Below are positions 7,413-15,310 of a stretch of DNA of 64,000 bases, in pieces. A program made the position numbers and the translations under genes. The stretch is taken from assembly GCF_021458635.1 (NCBI RefSeq), contig NZ_JAIRDQ010000005.1, positions 1 through 64,000 of the forward strand, given 5' to 3'. This DNA comes from Bradyrhizobium monzae (GTDB taxonomy: Bacteria; Pseudomonadota; Alphaproteobacteria; Rhizobiales; Xanthobacteraceae). The notes below the pieces were generated by a model that saw only the letters and a program-made list of their open reading frames with translations, was not told the origin of the DNA and ran no database searches. Each line of letters starts with the position of its first letter. Position 1 is the stretch's first letter.

Positions 7413-8924
7413 TCAATAGTCGTTGCCGCTGCGAGCCGGCATCTGGCTGTCAGGCGCGAGGTCGCCGAACCGCGTGACGGAGGCTTCGAACGCCAAGTCG
7501 ACGGTGCCTGTCGGGCCGTGGCGCTGCTTGCCGATGATGACTTCGGCCTTGCCGTACGCAAGGTCCATGTCCAGGCGCCATTTCTCGTGTTCGGGCGTGC
7601 CCGGGCGCGGCTCCTTCATCGCGAGGTAATATTCCTCGCGGTAAACGAACAGCACGACGTCGGCGTCCTGCTCGATTGATCCGGATTCACGCAAGTCGGA
7701 GAGCTGCGGCCGCTTGTCGTCGCGGGATTCGACCTGACGCGAGAGCTGCGACAGCGCGATCACGGGGACGTTGAGTTCCTTCGCCAGCGCCTTCAGGCTG
7801 GTCGTGATCTCCGTGATTTCCTGCACGCGGCTGTCGCTGGCGCGCTTGCCCGAGCCGGAGAGCAGCTGGATGTAGTCGATCACGAGCAGATCGAGGCCCT
7901 TCTGGCGCTTCAGCCGGCGCGCGCGCGCCATCAGCTGCGCGATCGACAGGCCGCCGGTCGCGTCGACATAGAAGGGCAGCGACTGCAGCTCGATCGAGAC
8001 CTCCCGGATCTTGTCGAAATCGGCTTCTGAGATGCCGCCGCGGCGGATGTGGGAAGAGGGAATGCCGGTGCGCTCGGCCACGATACGCGTGGCGAGCTGG
8101 TCGGCCGACATTTCGCAGGAGAAGAAACCGATCACGCCGCCATTGGCGGCCTTCATGGTGCCGTCGGCCTGGAGCTCGGCGACATAGGCCTTGGCGACGT
8201 TGTAGGCGATGTTGGTCGCCAGCGACGTCTTGCCCATGCCCGGGCGTCCGGCCACGATGATGAGGTCGGAGTGCTGCAGGCCGCCCATCTTGGTGTCGAG
8301 GTCGCGCATACCTGTGGAGATGCCGGACAGCTTTCCGTCGCGCTGGAACGCCTTTGCCGCGAGATCGACCGCAACCGCCAACGCCTGCGAGAATTTCTGG
8401 AAGCCGCCGTCATACCGGCCGGACTCGGCGAGCTCGTAGAGGCGGCGCTCGGCGTCCTCGATCTGGGCCCGCGGGGCGAAATCGACCGGCGCGTCATAGG
8501 CGACATTGACCATGTCTTCGCCGATGCCGATGAGGTCACGACGCAGCGCAAGATCGTAGATGGTGCGCCCATAGTCCTGGGCGTTGATGATGGTGGTCGC
8601 CTCAGCCGCGAGCCGCGCCAGATATTGGCCGATGGTCATGCCGCCGACGTCGGTGTCGGCAGGCAGGAACGTCTTCAGCGTTACCGGCGTGGCGATCTTG
8701 CCCATCCGGATCAGGCTGCCGGCGGTTTCGAAGATGGTCTGGTGCAGCGGCTCGAAATAGTGCTTCGCCTCCAGGAAGTCGGAGACACGATAGAAGGCGT
8801 CGTTGTTGACCAGAATCGCGCCCAGAAGGCTCTGTTCCGCCTCGATATTGTGCGGCGCGCTCCGATAGGCTGGAGTTCCGGCTTCGGGCGCGAGTTTGAG
8901 GACGTTCGAATCAGTCAGGGCCAT
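7413..8924 (-). CDS. dnaB: Replicative DNA helicase
   Basis: Hexameric fork helicase of 503 residues. The N-terminal DnaB domain (HNIEAEQSLLGAIL near residue 25) is followed by the RecA-like domain with Walker A GRPGMGKTS and Walker B LLVIDYIQLL, then SQLSRQVE and the DLRESGSIEQDAD block. All are intact and no intein is present. The start at 8924 (MALTDSN) was chosen over an in-frame ATG at 8999 because the upstream residues have no family match. Upstream on the same strand, separated by 290 bp without a convincing gene, lies a 39-residue protein. Confidence 0.97.
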   Translation of the reverse strand: MALTDSNVLKLAPEAGTPAYRSAPHNIEAEQSLLGAILVNNDAFYRVSDFLEAKHYFEPLHQTIFETAGSLIRMGKIATPVTLKTFLPADTDVGGMTIGQYLARLAAEATTIINAQDYGRTIYDLALRRDLIGIGEDMVNVAYDAPVDFAPRAQIEDAERRLYELAESGRYDGGFQKFSQALAVAVDLAAKAFQRDGKLSGISTGMRDLDTKMGGLQHSDLIIVAGRPGMGKTSLATNIAYNVAKAYVAELQADGTMKAANGGVIGFFSCEMSADQLATRIVAERTGIPSSHIRRGGISEADFDKIREVSIELQSLPFYVDATGGLSIAQLMARARRLKRQKGLDLLVIDYIQLLSGSGKRASDSRVQEITEITTSLKALAKELNVPVIALSQLSRQVESRDDKRPQLSDLRESGSIEQDADVVLFVYREEYYLAMKEPRPGTPEHEKWRLDMDLAYGKAEVIIGKQRHGPTGTVDLAFEASVTRFGDLAPDSQMPARSGNDY

Positions 8925-9214
8925 GATCGAGCGATAGCAATTTTCTTGGGCGGATGCGGGGCCGGGATAAAGCGCCGGCGCAAGCCGAAGCGGAAGCAAA
9001 AGCTCGTCGCTATCAACCGATCATTAAAAATGGTGGATGATTGGCGGTCGCAGCATGCGCCGCGCTTGACTGATTTTGCGGAACTCGCCGGGCGCTGGAA
9101 GTGGCTGCGACCGCACCGCGGAAAAATCCGGATGCCGTGAACCTTCGGGATTGAGGCGCAGACCTATCAAAGAGCGCGCGAAATGGCGCACGCTGGCCAC
9201 TTTCGGCGCGGGTT

Positions 9215-9334
9215 TCAGACCAGCAGGAGGTAGACCAGCGCAACCAGGGCCGCGCCGACGCCGGTGGCGATCAGGGCGTAATCGGTGCGGAGGTCGTCCT
9301 GCGCGTCGAATGAGGTTTGGGTCTCTTTGCTCAT
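9215..9334 (-). CDS. Small single-span membrane protein (39 aa)
   Basis: A very short protein. A charged N-terminus (MSKETQTSFDAQ) is followed by one hydrophobic helix from about residue 19 to the end (DYALIATGVGAALVALVYLL). The polar-then-membrane layout and clean codon use argue for a real micro-gene, although the ribosome-binding site is weak. A perfect CRP-type palindrome lies 35 bp upstream of the start. Role unknown. Confidence 0.5.
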   Translation of the reverse strand: MSKETQTSFDAQDDLRTDYALIATGVGAALVALVYLLLV

Positions 9335-9368
9335 GGCGACGGTCTAGGCCAGGACTGACCAGACTTAA

Positions 9369-9384
9369 TGTGAAGCAGATCACA
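9369..9384. promoter_or_regulatory. Perfect CRP-type palindrome TGTGA-N6-TCACA
   Basis: TGTGAAGCAGATCACA is an exact match to the core consensus for CRP/cAMP-type regulators. It lies between the divergent small genes at 9215-9334 (leftward) and 9477-9683 (rightward), about 35 and 93 bp from their starts. Which CRP/FNR protein would bind cannot be told from sequence. Confidence 0.55.
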
Positions 9385-9476
9385 TCTCCCCGGATTCTTT
9401 CGGGGTACCTCGGGAACGGGACTGGCGGGTGGGGGATTGTCCCCCGTATCCTGCCACTAGGAAGACGAGGCAAGCG

Positions 9477-9683
9477 ATGCGGCCAGAACGGCAGCTACAG
9501 GTTTGGCGAAGCGATGCGGGTAGCCGGCTCTGGCTGTCCGGGCTCCTCGCCGCCATGGAGCATGCCGCCCAGCCGGAGCAGAGGCGCCTTCCGGTCGCGC
9601 CTGAAACCCTCGCGGCATTGCGAGCCCAGCTAGCGTTACCGCCGTCTTTCCGGATCTCGTCGATTTCGACCCTGCGTCATTAG
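9477..9683 (+). CDS. Small hypothetical protein (68 aa)
   Basis: Probable micro-gene. The ATG at 9477 follows GGAAGACGAGG, a good ribosome-binding sequence, and was preferred to an in-frame upstream start at 9429. The product (MRPERQLQVWRSDAG...) is a soluble, arginine-rich polypeptide with a helical middle. No family is recognised. It converges with the cyclopropane synthase gene, 3 bp apart. Confidence 0.45.
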   Translation: MRPERQLQVWRSDAGSRLWLSGLLAAMEHAAQPEQRRLPVAPETLAALRAQLALPPSFRISSISTLRH

Positions 9684-9686
9684 AAC

Positions 9687-10937
9687 TCATTCACCAGCAA
9701 GCTTCAGCTTCGGTATCGCGCTGCCTTCGAGAGCGCGCAACCGGGACTCTTCTTGCGCGATATAGTCGCGGGTCATTGGGACTACGCCCTGGCGCTTGGT
9801 GAGCTGGAGCTGGAAGTTCATCATGCCCTGCTTGCGGAACGTCATCTCGCAGGCGGCGAGGTAAAACTCCCACATCAGCGCGAAGCGCTCGTCATAGAGC
9901 TGCACGGCTTCCTCGCGCCGGGCCATGAAACGTTCCCGCCAAGCCTTCAACGTTTCAGCGTAGTGCAAGCGCAAGATCTCGACGTCGCAGACCAATAGAC
10001 CGGCGTTCTCGATCGCGGGCAGTACTTCCGACAGCGACGGGATGTAGCCGCCCGGGAAGATGTATTTGGCGATCCAGGGATTGGTCGAATCCGGCCCCTG
10101 CGAGCGGCCGATCGAGTGCAGCAGCATGACGCCGTCATCGCTGAGCAGTTCGGCGCAGCGCTTGAAGTAAGTGTCGTAAAATCTGGCTCCGACATGTTCG
10201 AACATGCCGACCGAGACAATGCGGTCGAACGGGCCACCGATGTCGCGATAGTCCTGAAGCAGAAAGCGCGCTTGTCGCGTCAGGCCTTTTTCGGCGACGC
10301 GCGTGTTCGCAACCTGCAACTGCTCCGTCGACAGCGTCACGCCGGTCACGTCGGCGCCTGCGATCTCGGCGAGATAGAGGCCGAGCCCGCCCCAGCCGGA
10401 GCCGATGTCGAGCACGCGCTGGCCGCGGCTGACCAGCAGCTTTGCGGTGACGTGCCGCTTCTTGGCGAGCTGCGCGTCGTCGAGCGTGGTCTCCGGCGTC
10501 TCGAAATAGGCGCAGCTATATTGCTTGTCGGCGTCGAGGAACAACGAATAAAGCCGCGCATCGAGATCGTAGTGATGTGCGACATTGTTCCGCGCGCGTA
10601 CCCGCGGATTGAATTGCCTCAGGTGCCGGACCAGATAGCGCAGGTGCCACCAGGGCTTTGCCCAGTGTGGCAACAGGTCGGCTTGACCGAGCAGGATCGC
10701 AAGAGCATCAGCTATGCTCCCGCGCTCGACGACGAACTCGCCGTTCATATAGGCCTCGCCAAGCCCGAGCTCGGGATTGATGAGGACCCTCCTTTGTGCG
10801 TCGGCAGTGACAAAGCGGACTTCGATCGGCTCGCCGGAGCCGTCGCCGACAGCGAACTTCAGTCCGCTCGCCGTGGTCACCGTCATCGACCCGCGGCGGA
10901 TGAATTGGGACAAAAACTTACGTAACAAACGGTCCAT
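9687..10937 (-). CDS. cfa: Cyclopropane-fatty-acyl-phospholipid synthase
   Basis: SAM-dependent methyltransferase of 416 residues that adds a methylene bridge across double bonds of membrane phospholipid acyl chains. The SAM-binding VLDIGSGWGG is near residue 180, preceded by the family block NNVAHHYDLD and QYSCAYFETP and followed by VSVGMFEHVG and YIFPGGYIPSL. The ATG at 10937 follows GAGAGGTG at good spacing and is preferred to an in-frame start at 10991. It stands alone. Its product pool links to the desaturase and fab genes elsewhere in the window. Confidence 0.94.
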   Translation of the reverse strand: MDRLLRKFLSQFIRRGSMTVTTASGLKFAVGDGSGEPIEVRFVTADAQRRVLINPELGLGEAYMNGEFVVERGSIADALAILLGQADLLPHWAKPWWHLRYLVRHLRQFNPRVRARNNVAHHYDLDARLYSLFLDADKQYSCAYFETPETTLDDAQLAKKRHVTAKLLVSRGQRVLDIGSGWGGLGLYLAEIAGADVTGVTLSTEQLQVANTRVAEKGLTRQARFLLQDYRDIGGPFDRIVSVGMFEHVGARFYDTYFKRCAELLSDDGVMLLHSIGRSQGPDSTNPWIAKYIFPGGYIPSLSEVLPAIENAGLLVCDVEILRLHYAETLKAWRERFMARREEAVQLYDERFALMWEFYLAACEMTFRKQGMMNFQLQLTKRQGVVPMTRDYIAQEESRLRALEGSAIPKLKLAGE

Positions 10938-11214
10938 CGACACACACCTCTCGAGCGAACCCGAAAAGAAGCGAACAAACCCGGCCGTCACACATTAACG
11001 CCTCAGATTATACGGGTTCCCATGCGTCCGCATGTAAATCTAGGCAGACTATTCCCGGACCGCTAATGCGTTGTGTTCAAACCCGATATTCGAAAATCGC
11101 GTGGTCACATGCTTGTTGAGTGCGCTTCCATTCGCAGCGCAATCGGCTAAAAGGTGACCGCCGCCGCGCCCGCATGCCGGCCGTATCTGTCGGATTTCAA
11201 TGGAGATGATGGGA

Positions 11215-12240
11215 ATGTCGAGCCGAGCGCTCAGCCTCGCCACGGTGATTTTTCTGATCGGCATCGGCGCCTCCGATGCCGCTCTGGCGCAGGCGACGAA
11301 CCTCGAGGCCGGCAAGGCCCCATCCCAGCTTTTCGCGCAGACCTGCAATGCCTGCCATAAGAGCCCGCGAGGGTTGTTGAAGACGGTGTCGCCGGGCTCG
11401 CTGCCAGGCTTCCTGCGGCAGCACTACACCACCAGCCCGGACATGGCCGGCGTGCTGGCCTCCTATCTCGTCTCCAATGGTGCCGCCGACACCCGCTACC
11501 AGGCCAAGGATGGCAAGGACAAGAAGGATGGCGCCAAGGAGAAGGACGCCAACACGAATCCTGGGCAGTCACCCGAGCACCAGGGGCGCCGTCAGCGCTC
11601 GCAAGAGGCCGCCAAGCCAGAGGGCGAGGGCGCTGCCAGCCCGGCGCCTGAAGGCCGCCTGAAGCGGGCGGCGCGGCCGAGCGACGAGGGGGCCAAGGAA
11701 GGTGCAAAGCCCCAGGCCGCCACCGGGCAACCGCCCGAGGGCCGCAAGGGCAAGCGCATGAGCAGGCGCGGCAAGCCAGAGACGGACGACGCAGCCGCGC
11801 CGAAGGCGGAGCCCAAGGTCGATTCCAAAACTGAGCCCAAGAGCGAGTCCAAGACCGAACCCAAGACCGAACCGAAGAGTGACAGTGCCAAGGTCGATTC
11901 CGGTCGCGACGAGTCCAAGCCCGATAGCGCCAAGCCGGTCGAGAAGCCGACAGAAGCGAAGCCGGAGAGCGCCAAGGTCGAGCCGCGCGCCAGCGAAACG
12001 CCGGCTCTGCGCCCCGATCCGGTGCCGGAGGTGACACCGGCCCCGCCGGCGGCCGCAAAGCCGGCTGAACCGGCTGCGCCCAAGCCTGCGGAAGCGGCCG
12101 TCTCCAAACCGGCCGAACCTGCGCCGACCTCCGAACCGGCGGCCAAGCCGGCCGAGCCGGCACCGACTGCGCCCGCGGCGGCGCCGTCACCTGCACCCGC
12201 CGAGTCGTCCGGCCCGCCGGCCCCGCCAATCTCGCGATAA
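11215..12240 (+). CDS. Secreted CxxCH (cytochrome c-like) protein with long disordered Lys/Pro/Ala tail
   Basis: A signal peptide (to about residue 26, LAQA) is followed by one haem-c motif, CNACH at residues 44-48, inside a short domain ending near residue 95 (VLASYLVSNG). The remaining 245 or so residues are low complexity: first Lys/Glu/Gly-rich, then repeats of the KTEPK/KSDSAK type, then Ala-Pro-rich PAEPA repeats. GGAG at 11202 best fits the ATG at 11215; starts at 11200-11209 are also in frame. The haem domain is far shorter than a standard cytochrome c, so haem attachment is plausible but unproven. Periplasmic location is expected. Confidence 0.72.
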   Translation: MSSRALSLATVIFLIGIGASDAALAQATNLEAGKAPSQLFAQTCNACHKSPRGLLKTVSPGSLPGFLRQHYTTSPDMAGVLASYLVSNGAADTRYQAKDGKDKKDGAKEKDANTNPGQSPEHQGRRQRSQEAAKPEGEGAASPAPEGRLKRAARPSDEGAKEGAKPQAATGQPPEGRKGKRMSRRGKPETDDAAAPKAEPKVDSKTEPKSESKTEPKTEPKSDSAKVDSGRDESKPDSAKPVEKPTEAKPESAKVEPRASETPALRPDPVPEVTPAPPAAAKPAEPAAPKPAEAAVSKPAEPAPTSEPAAKPAEPAPTAPAAAPSPAPAESSGPPAPPISR

Positions 12241-12262
12241 GCCGATAATCCCGGCGATCTGC

Positions 12263-12288
12263 GAAGGCCGCGCCCCAGCGCGGCCTTC
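12263..12288 (+). terminator. Strong hairpin terminator
   Basis: A perfect 11-bp stem, GAAGGCCGCGC / GCGCGGCCTTC, with a CCCA loop lies 22 bp after the stop of the CxxCH gene. The following bases are only moderately T-rich (GTGTCGTATTG). It insulates the next operon's promoter. Confidence 0.7.
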
Positions 12289-12296
12289 GTGTCGTA

Positions 12297-12335
12297 TTGA
12301 CCCTCACTAGAGCAGCACTCTAGAGTAATACTCTA
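12297..12335 (+). promoter_or_regulatory. Promoter with overlapping TetR-type operators
   Basis: A candidate -35 TTGACC (12297-12302) and -10 TAGAGT (12321-12326) are 18 bp apart. Two inverted repeats overlie the -10: CTAGAG-N5-CTCTAG (12307-12323) and TAGAGTA-A-TACTCTA (12321-12335). The ribosome-binding TAGGAGG follows at once. The layout is what an autorepressing TetR regulator uses. Confidence 0.6.
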
Positions 12336-12345
12336 GGAGGTGGCG

Positions 12346-12966
12346 ATGTCATCCGGCGTTCGCGACGATCTATTGGCTGCGGGACTAGCGGCGTTCGACC
12401 GGTCGGGCTTCGAGGGCGCGACGGTGGCCGCGATCCGCGCCAAGGCCCGTGCTTCCAACGGCAGCTTCTTTCATGTCTTCGGCTCCAAGAAGGAGCTCGC
12501 GGGCGCGCTGTTCCTGGAGGTGCTGCGGCGCTATCACGCCGCGATGCTCGCCGCGCTCGACCAGGCGCCCGAAGCTGAGCAGGGCATCGATCGCCTGATC
12601 CGCGCTCATCTCGACTGGGTCGTGCTGAGCCGCCGCGAGGCGCGCTATCTCTTCGAGATCTCGCGCAATGAGTGGGGCGAGAACGTCCGCGACGCCCAGC
12701 GCGCGCAGAATGCGCGGCTCGCGGAAGGCATCGAGCGCTGGCGCGCGCCGCTGGTGGCAAGCGGCGAGCTTCTGCAGATGCCACCGGTGATGTTCGTCAG
12801 CCAGCTGATCGGCCCCGCGCAGATTTTCTGCCGGGCCTTTCTCTCCGGGCGCGATCGCGCCGATCCGCGCGGCGAGGCGGACACGCTGATCGCCTGCGCC
12901 ATCCGTGCGCTGGTGCCGTCCGGGCGCGTCAAAACCAGGCAAGGCAAGCAAGGAATGGCGACATGA
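12346..12966 (+). CDS. TetR/AcrR-family transcriptional regulator
   Basis: Regulator of 206 residues. The N-terminal helix-turn-helix is plain (DLLAAGLAAFDRSGFEGATV, then ASNGSFFHVFGSKKEL). The C-terminal two-thirds is a helical ligand domain with no identifiable ligand. The start at 12346 is set by TAGGAGG 5 bp upstream. Its stop overlaps the ATG of the thioesterase gene (ATGA), so the two are one operon, and palindromes over the promoter suggest self-repression. A role in sensing an acyl-CoA or aromatic thioester processed by the partner is inference. Confidence 0.9.
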   Translation: MSSGVRDDLLAAGLAAFDRSGFEGATVAAIRAKARASNGSFFHVFGSKKELAGALFLEVLRRYHAAMLAALDQAPEAEQGIDRLIRAHLDWVVLSRREARYLFEISRNEWGENVRDAQRAQNARLAEGIERWRAPLVASGELLQMPPVMFVSQLIGPAQIFCRAFLSGRDRADPRGEADTLIACAIRALVPSGRVKTRQGKQGMAT

Positions 12967-13430
12967 GCAACGAAGCCGATCCAGAGTTCACTCCGATTGC
13001 CGAGCGCATCCATGCCAATGTCGGCCGGCAGGGCTTTATGAACCTGGTCGGCGCCGAGCTGTCGGAATTGTCGCGGGGCAGTTGCACGATTGCGGTCGAG
13101 CGTCGGCCGGAGCTGCTGCAGCAGCACGGCTTCTTCCACGGCGGCGTCACCGCATTCCTGGTCGACAATGCCACGACCATTGCGGCTGCGACCTCGCGCG
13201 GGCAGGCCGCCCTGACCGCGGAATACAAGCTCAATCTGCTGTCGCCGGCGGTCGGCGAAAAACTGATCTGCCGTGCGAGGGTGATCAAACCGGGCCGTCA
13301 GGTCGCCGTGGTCGCGGCCGACGTGTTCTGCCTTATCGACGGTGTCGAGAAGCACACGGCAACGGCACTCGCCTCGATCGCGATGCTGAGCGAGGATGTC
13401 GCGCCCAAAACGAAAAGCCCGGCTGCCTGA
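12963..13430 (+). CDS. PaaI-family hotdog-fold thioesterase
   Basis: 155 residues, hotdog fold. The family motif around HGGVTAFLVDNATTIAA (residues about 59-75) supplies the active-site region of PaaI-type acyl-CoA thioesterases. It is translationally coupled to the TetR regulator through a 4-bp ATGA overlap. It probably hydrolyses an aromatic or short-chain acyl-CoA; the substrate is not resolvable. The last codons run into a hairpin shared with the convergent rplI operon. Confidence 0.88.
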   Translation: MSNEADPEFTPIAERIHANVGRQGFMNLVGAELSELSRGSCTIAVERRPELLQQHGFFHGGVTAFLVDNATTIAAATSRGQAALTAEYKLNLLSPAVGEKLICRARVIKPGRQVAVVAADVFCLIDGVEKHTATALASIAMLSEDVAPKTKSPAA

Positions 13431-13443
13431 GGCCGCCGGGCTT
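13415..13443. terminator. Bidirectional terminator hairpin
   Basis: AAGCCCGGC (13415-13423) pairs with GCCGGGCTT (13435-13443). The A-rich 5' side and T at the 3' side suit termination in both directions. It overlaps the end of the thioesterase gene and lies 24 bp past the end of rplI, which comes from the other side. Confidence 0.65.
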
Positions 13444-13467
13444 CGTAACCTTGCGTGAATGCGAGGC

Positions 13468-14073
13468 TTACTTCTCGGTGTCTTCTGCAGCCGGCGCCGG
13501 CGCGGCGTCGTCGTGCTGGGCTTCCGGATCGAAGAACTCGCCGGCGGCAGCAATCGCCTCGGCGGCCGCATCGCGGTCTTCGTTGCGAGTGGAGATATCC
13601 TCGCCGCGGTTGATGCGCTCGGCCTCATCCTGGCTGCGCGCAACGGTGACGGTGACCTCGACTTCGACTTCGGGGTGGATCGCGACGGTGATCGAGTGCT
13701 TGCCGATGGTCTTGATCGGCGCGTCGAGCTGCACCTGCGGACGCTCGAGCGCAACGCCGTCGGCCTCGAAGGCCATAACCACGTCACGCACCGTCACCGA
13801 GCCGAACAGCTGGCCGGCTTCGGACGCCTGACGGATCACGATGATGTTCTTGCCCTGGATCTTCTCGGCGACCTTGGACGCCTCGCCCTTCGACGCAAGA
13901 TTGCGGGCTTCGAGATCGGCCTTCATGCCGTCGTACTTGGCGCGGTTGTCGGCGGTGGCGCGCAGCGCCTTGCCGCGCTTGAGCAGGAAATTGCGGGCAT
14001 AGCCGTCGCGAACCTTCACGACTTCGCCCATCTGGCCAAGCTTGTTCACGCGTTCCAGCAAAATGACTTCCAT
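13468..14073 (-). CDS. rplI: Large-subunit ribosomal protein L9
   Basis: Ribosomal protein of 201 residues that binds 23S rRNA at the base of the L1 stalk. The N-terminal signature (MEVILLERVNKLGQMGEVV, then GYARNFLL) is exact. It is about 50 residues longer than E. coli L9, the extra being an acidic, alanine-rich C-terminal tail seen in rhizobia. It is the last gene of the rpsF-rpsR-DUF2232-rplI series, but rpsF-rpsR now lie 7 kb away beyond the inserted island. An Arg/Gly-free GGAGA sequence precedes the ATG. Confidence 0.97.
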   Translation of the reverse strand: MEVILLERVNKLGQMGEVVKVRDGYARNFLLKRGKALRATADNRAKYDGMKADLEARNLASKGEASKVAEKIQGKNIIVIRQASEAGQLFGSVTVRDVVMAFEADGVALERPQVQLDAPIKTIGKHSITVAIHPEVEVEVTVTVARSQDEAERINRGEDISTRNEDRDAAAEAIAAAGEFFDPEAQHDDAAPAPAAEDTEK

Positions 14074-14121
14074 ATTCGTTCTCCTTTGAAGTGCTCTGGG
14101 TTTTCAGTTTTCGGGTTGGAC

Positions 14122-15090
14122 TTAAGTTGTCGGCAATGGCGGCGGTTGCCGGTTGCGCAGGAAGCGCTCACGGAAGCCGAACACGGCGTCCGCAAGCCCA
14201 AGGGCGGTCAGCAGGACAAGGCTCACGCTGAACATGAAGAGGATGGCGTAGGTGGTGGCGAGCCAGATCCCGCGATTGGCGAGGTCGCGTGTGATGGTGT
14301 GCAGAACGGCAAGGCCGACCAGCGCATAGGCCATCATCAGGACGGTCGTGACGACGACGGCGAGAATGCCGGTCATTCCGCTGAAGAAACTGAAGGCAAG
14401 CGCGACACAGAGCGCCACCAGCGTCATCGGCGGCAAGCTCGTGCCGCTGAGGTCCGGCCACGGCCGATGCAGCCGACCTGAAACTGCCGCGACCTTGGCG
14501 GCAAGCCAGAGATTCAAGGTCAGCGTCGCCATCTGCGATGCGGCGACCAGAACCGGAATGACCGCGACCATCAGGCCGACGCGGGGATCACTCTCCGTAA
14601 CGGTCGTCTCGCTCACCATTGAAAGAATTTTGGCGAGGCCGTGGCGCATCGCATCGGTGATGGCCGACGCATCGCTCCCCAGCGAATACAGCGATCCCGC
14701 GGTCAGCAGCGTCGCCAGCGCCGCAATCCAGAGCAGGATACGTCCAAGCGGATACCATTCGACCTGAGGCGAAGCCGCATCGGTGCCGGCGATGCCGCCA
14801 GGCACGGGTCTTCCCAGCATCGCGAGATGGCCGAGCCACCAGGCCGGCAGCGCGAATGCGAGACCATAACCGAGCGCGAGGGGCGGGCTGAGCGCACCGG
14901 CAATAACCAGCGTCGCGACGATGCCACCCAGTGCACCGCAGAGCGGTCCCCAGGCGATCGCGGCGAGCATGAGCGGCAGCGGAGCGAGGTAAACCAGGAC
15001 AAGCGAGATCAGCGCGCCCGACACGATCGAGGCGAACATCAGGGCCGACGCAGCGCCGGCGATCAGGGCTATCAGTCCAAATACCATCAT
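14122..15090 (-). CDS. DUF2232 polytopic membrane protein
   Basis: Inner-membrane protein of 322 residues with about eight hydrophobic segments, matching the DUF2232 proteins encoded between rpsR and rplI in rhizobia. Function is unknown; some relatives resemble the substrate-binding S components of ECF transporters. The start codon at 15090 follows GGGAGCGGGACAGCTG. The 13-bp island repeat begins only 18 bp upstream of this start, so its native leader and link to rpsR have been replaced. It is 48 bp upstream of rplI. Confidence 0.85.
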   Translation of the reverse strand: MMVFGLIALIAGAASALMFASIVSGALISLVLVYLAPLPLMLAAIAWGPLCGALGGIVATLVIAGALSPPLALGYGLAFALPAWWLGHLAMLGRPVPGGIAGTDAASPQVEWYPLGRILLWIAALATLLTAGSLYSLGSDASAITDAMRHGLAKILSMVSETTVTESDPRVGLMVAVIPVLVAASQMATLTLNLWLAAKVAAVSGRLHRPWPDLSGTSLPPMTLVALCVALAFSFFSGMTGILAVVVTTVLMMAYALVGLAVLHTITRDLANRGIWLATTYAILFMFSVSLVLLTALGLADAVFGFRERFLRNRQPPPLPTT

Positions 15091-15108
15091 CAGCTGTCCC
15101 GCTCCCTT

Positions 15109-15121
15109 CGAGCGGTTAGAG
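15109..15121 (+). repeat. Putative attL, 13-bp direct repeat
   Basis: CGAGCGGTTAGAG, identical to 22152-22164 and in the same orientation. The sequence to its left is the DUF2232 leader; the sequence to its right is island. It marks the left crossover of the insertion. Confidence 0.65.
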
Positions 15122-15143
15122 CGAGACCAGCGGAAACGCTAGT

Positions 15144-15149
15144 ATTATC
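15144..15149 (-). promoter_or_regulatory. Candidate -10 element serving DUF2232-rplI from inside the island
   Basis: Reading leftward, GATAAT is a 5/6 match to the sigma-70 -10 box and lies about 54 bp upstream of the DUF2232 ATG, just inside the island. No good -35 is visible at 16-18 bp. It is the best candidate for a promoter replacing the severed operon promoter; evidence is weak. Confidence 0.3.
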
Positions 15150-15178
15150 AGATGCTTATGCAGATCGGTTCGTGCTGT

Positions 15179-15202
15179 GTAGCAGAAACCGTAGCAGAAA
15201 CC
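15179..15202 (+). repeat. Tandem GTAGCAGAAACC repeats (possible integrase arm sites)
   Basis: Two head-to-tail copies of GTAGCAGAAACC (15179-15190, 15191-15202), 58 bp inside the left island end. GTAGCAGAAA recurs at 22060-22069, 82 bp inside the right end. Short repeats in this position are typical arm-type sites of tyrosine integrases. Confidence 0.55.
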
Positions 15203-15310
15203 TCAGCTCGCTCAGCCCTGCGAACTGCCTCGCGGCGGTCGCAAACGAATGAGGCTCCCCACAGGAGCCCCAAACCAATGCCGGCCTTCTATCCACTTTC
15301 GCCCGGATAT

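Noticed and set aside
12963..13430. TetR-thioesterase pair as a toxin-antitoxin system.
   Set aside because: The second product has the PaaI hotdog active-site motif, not a toxin fold.
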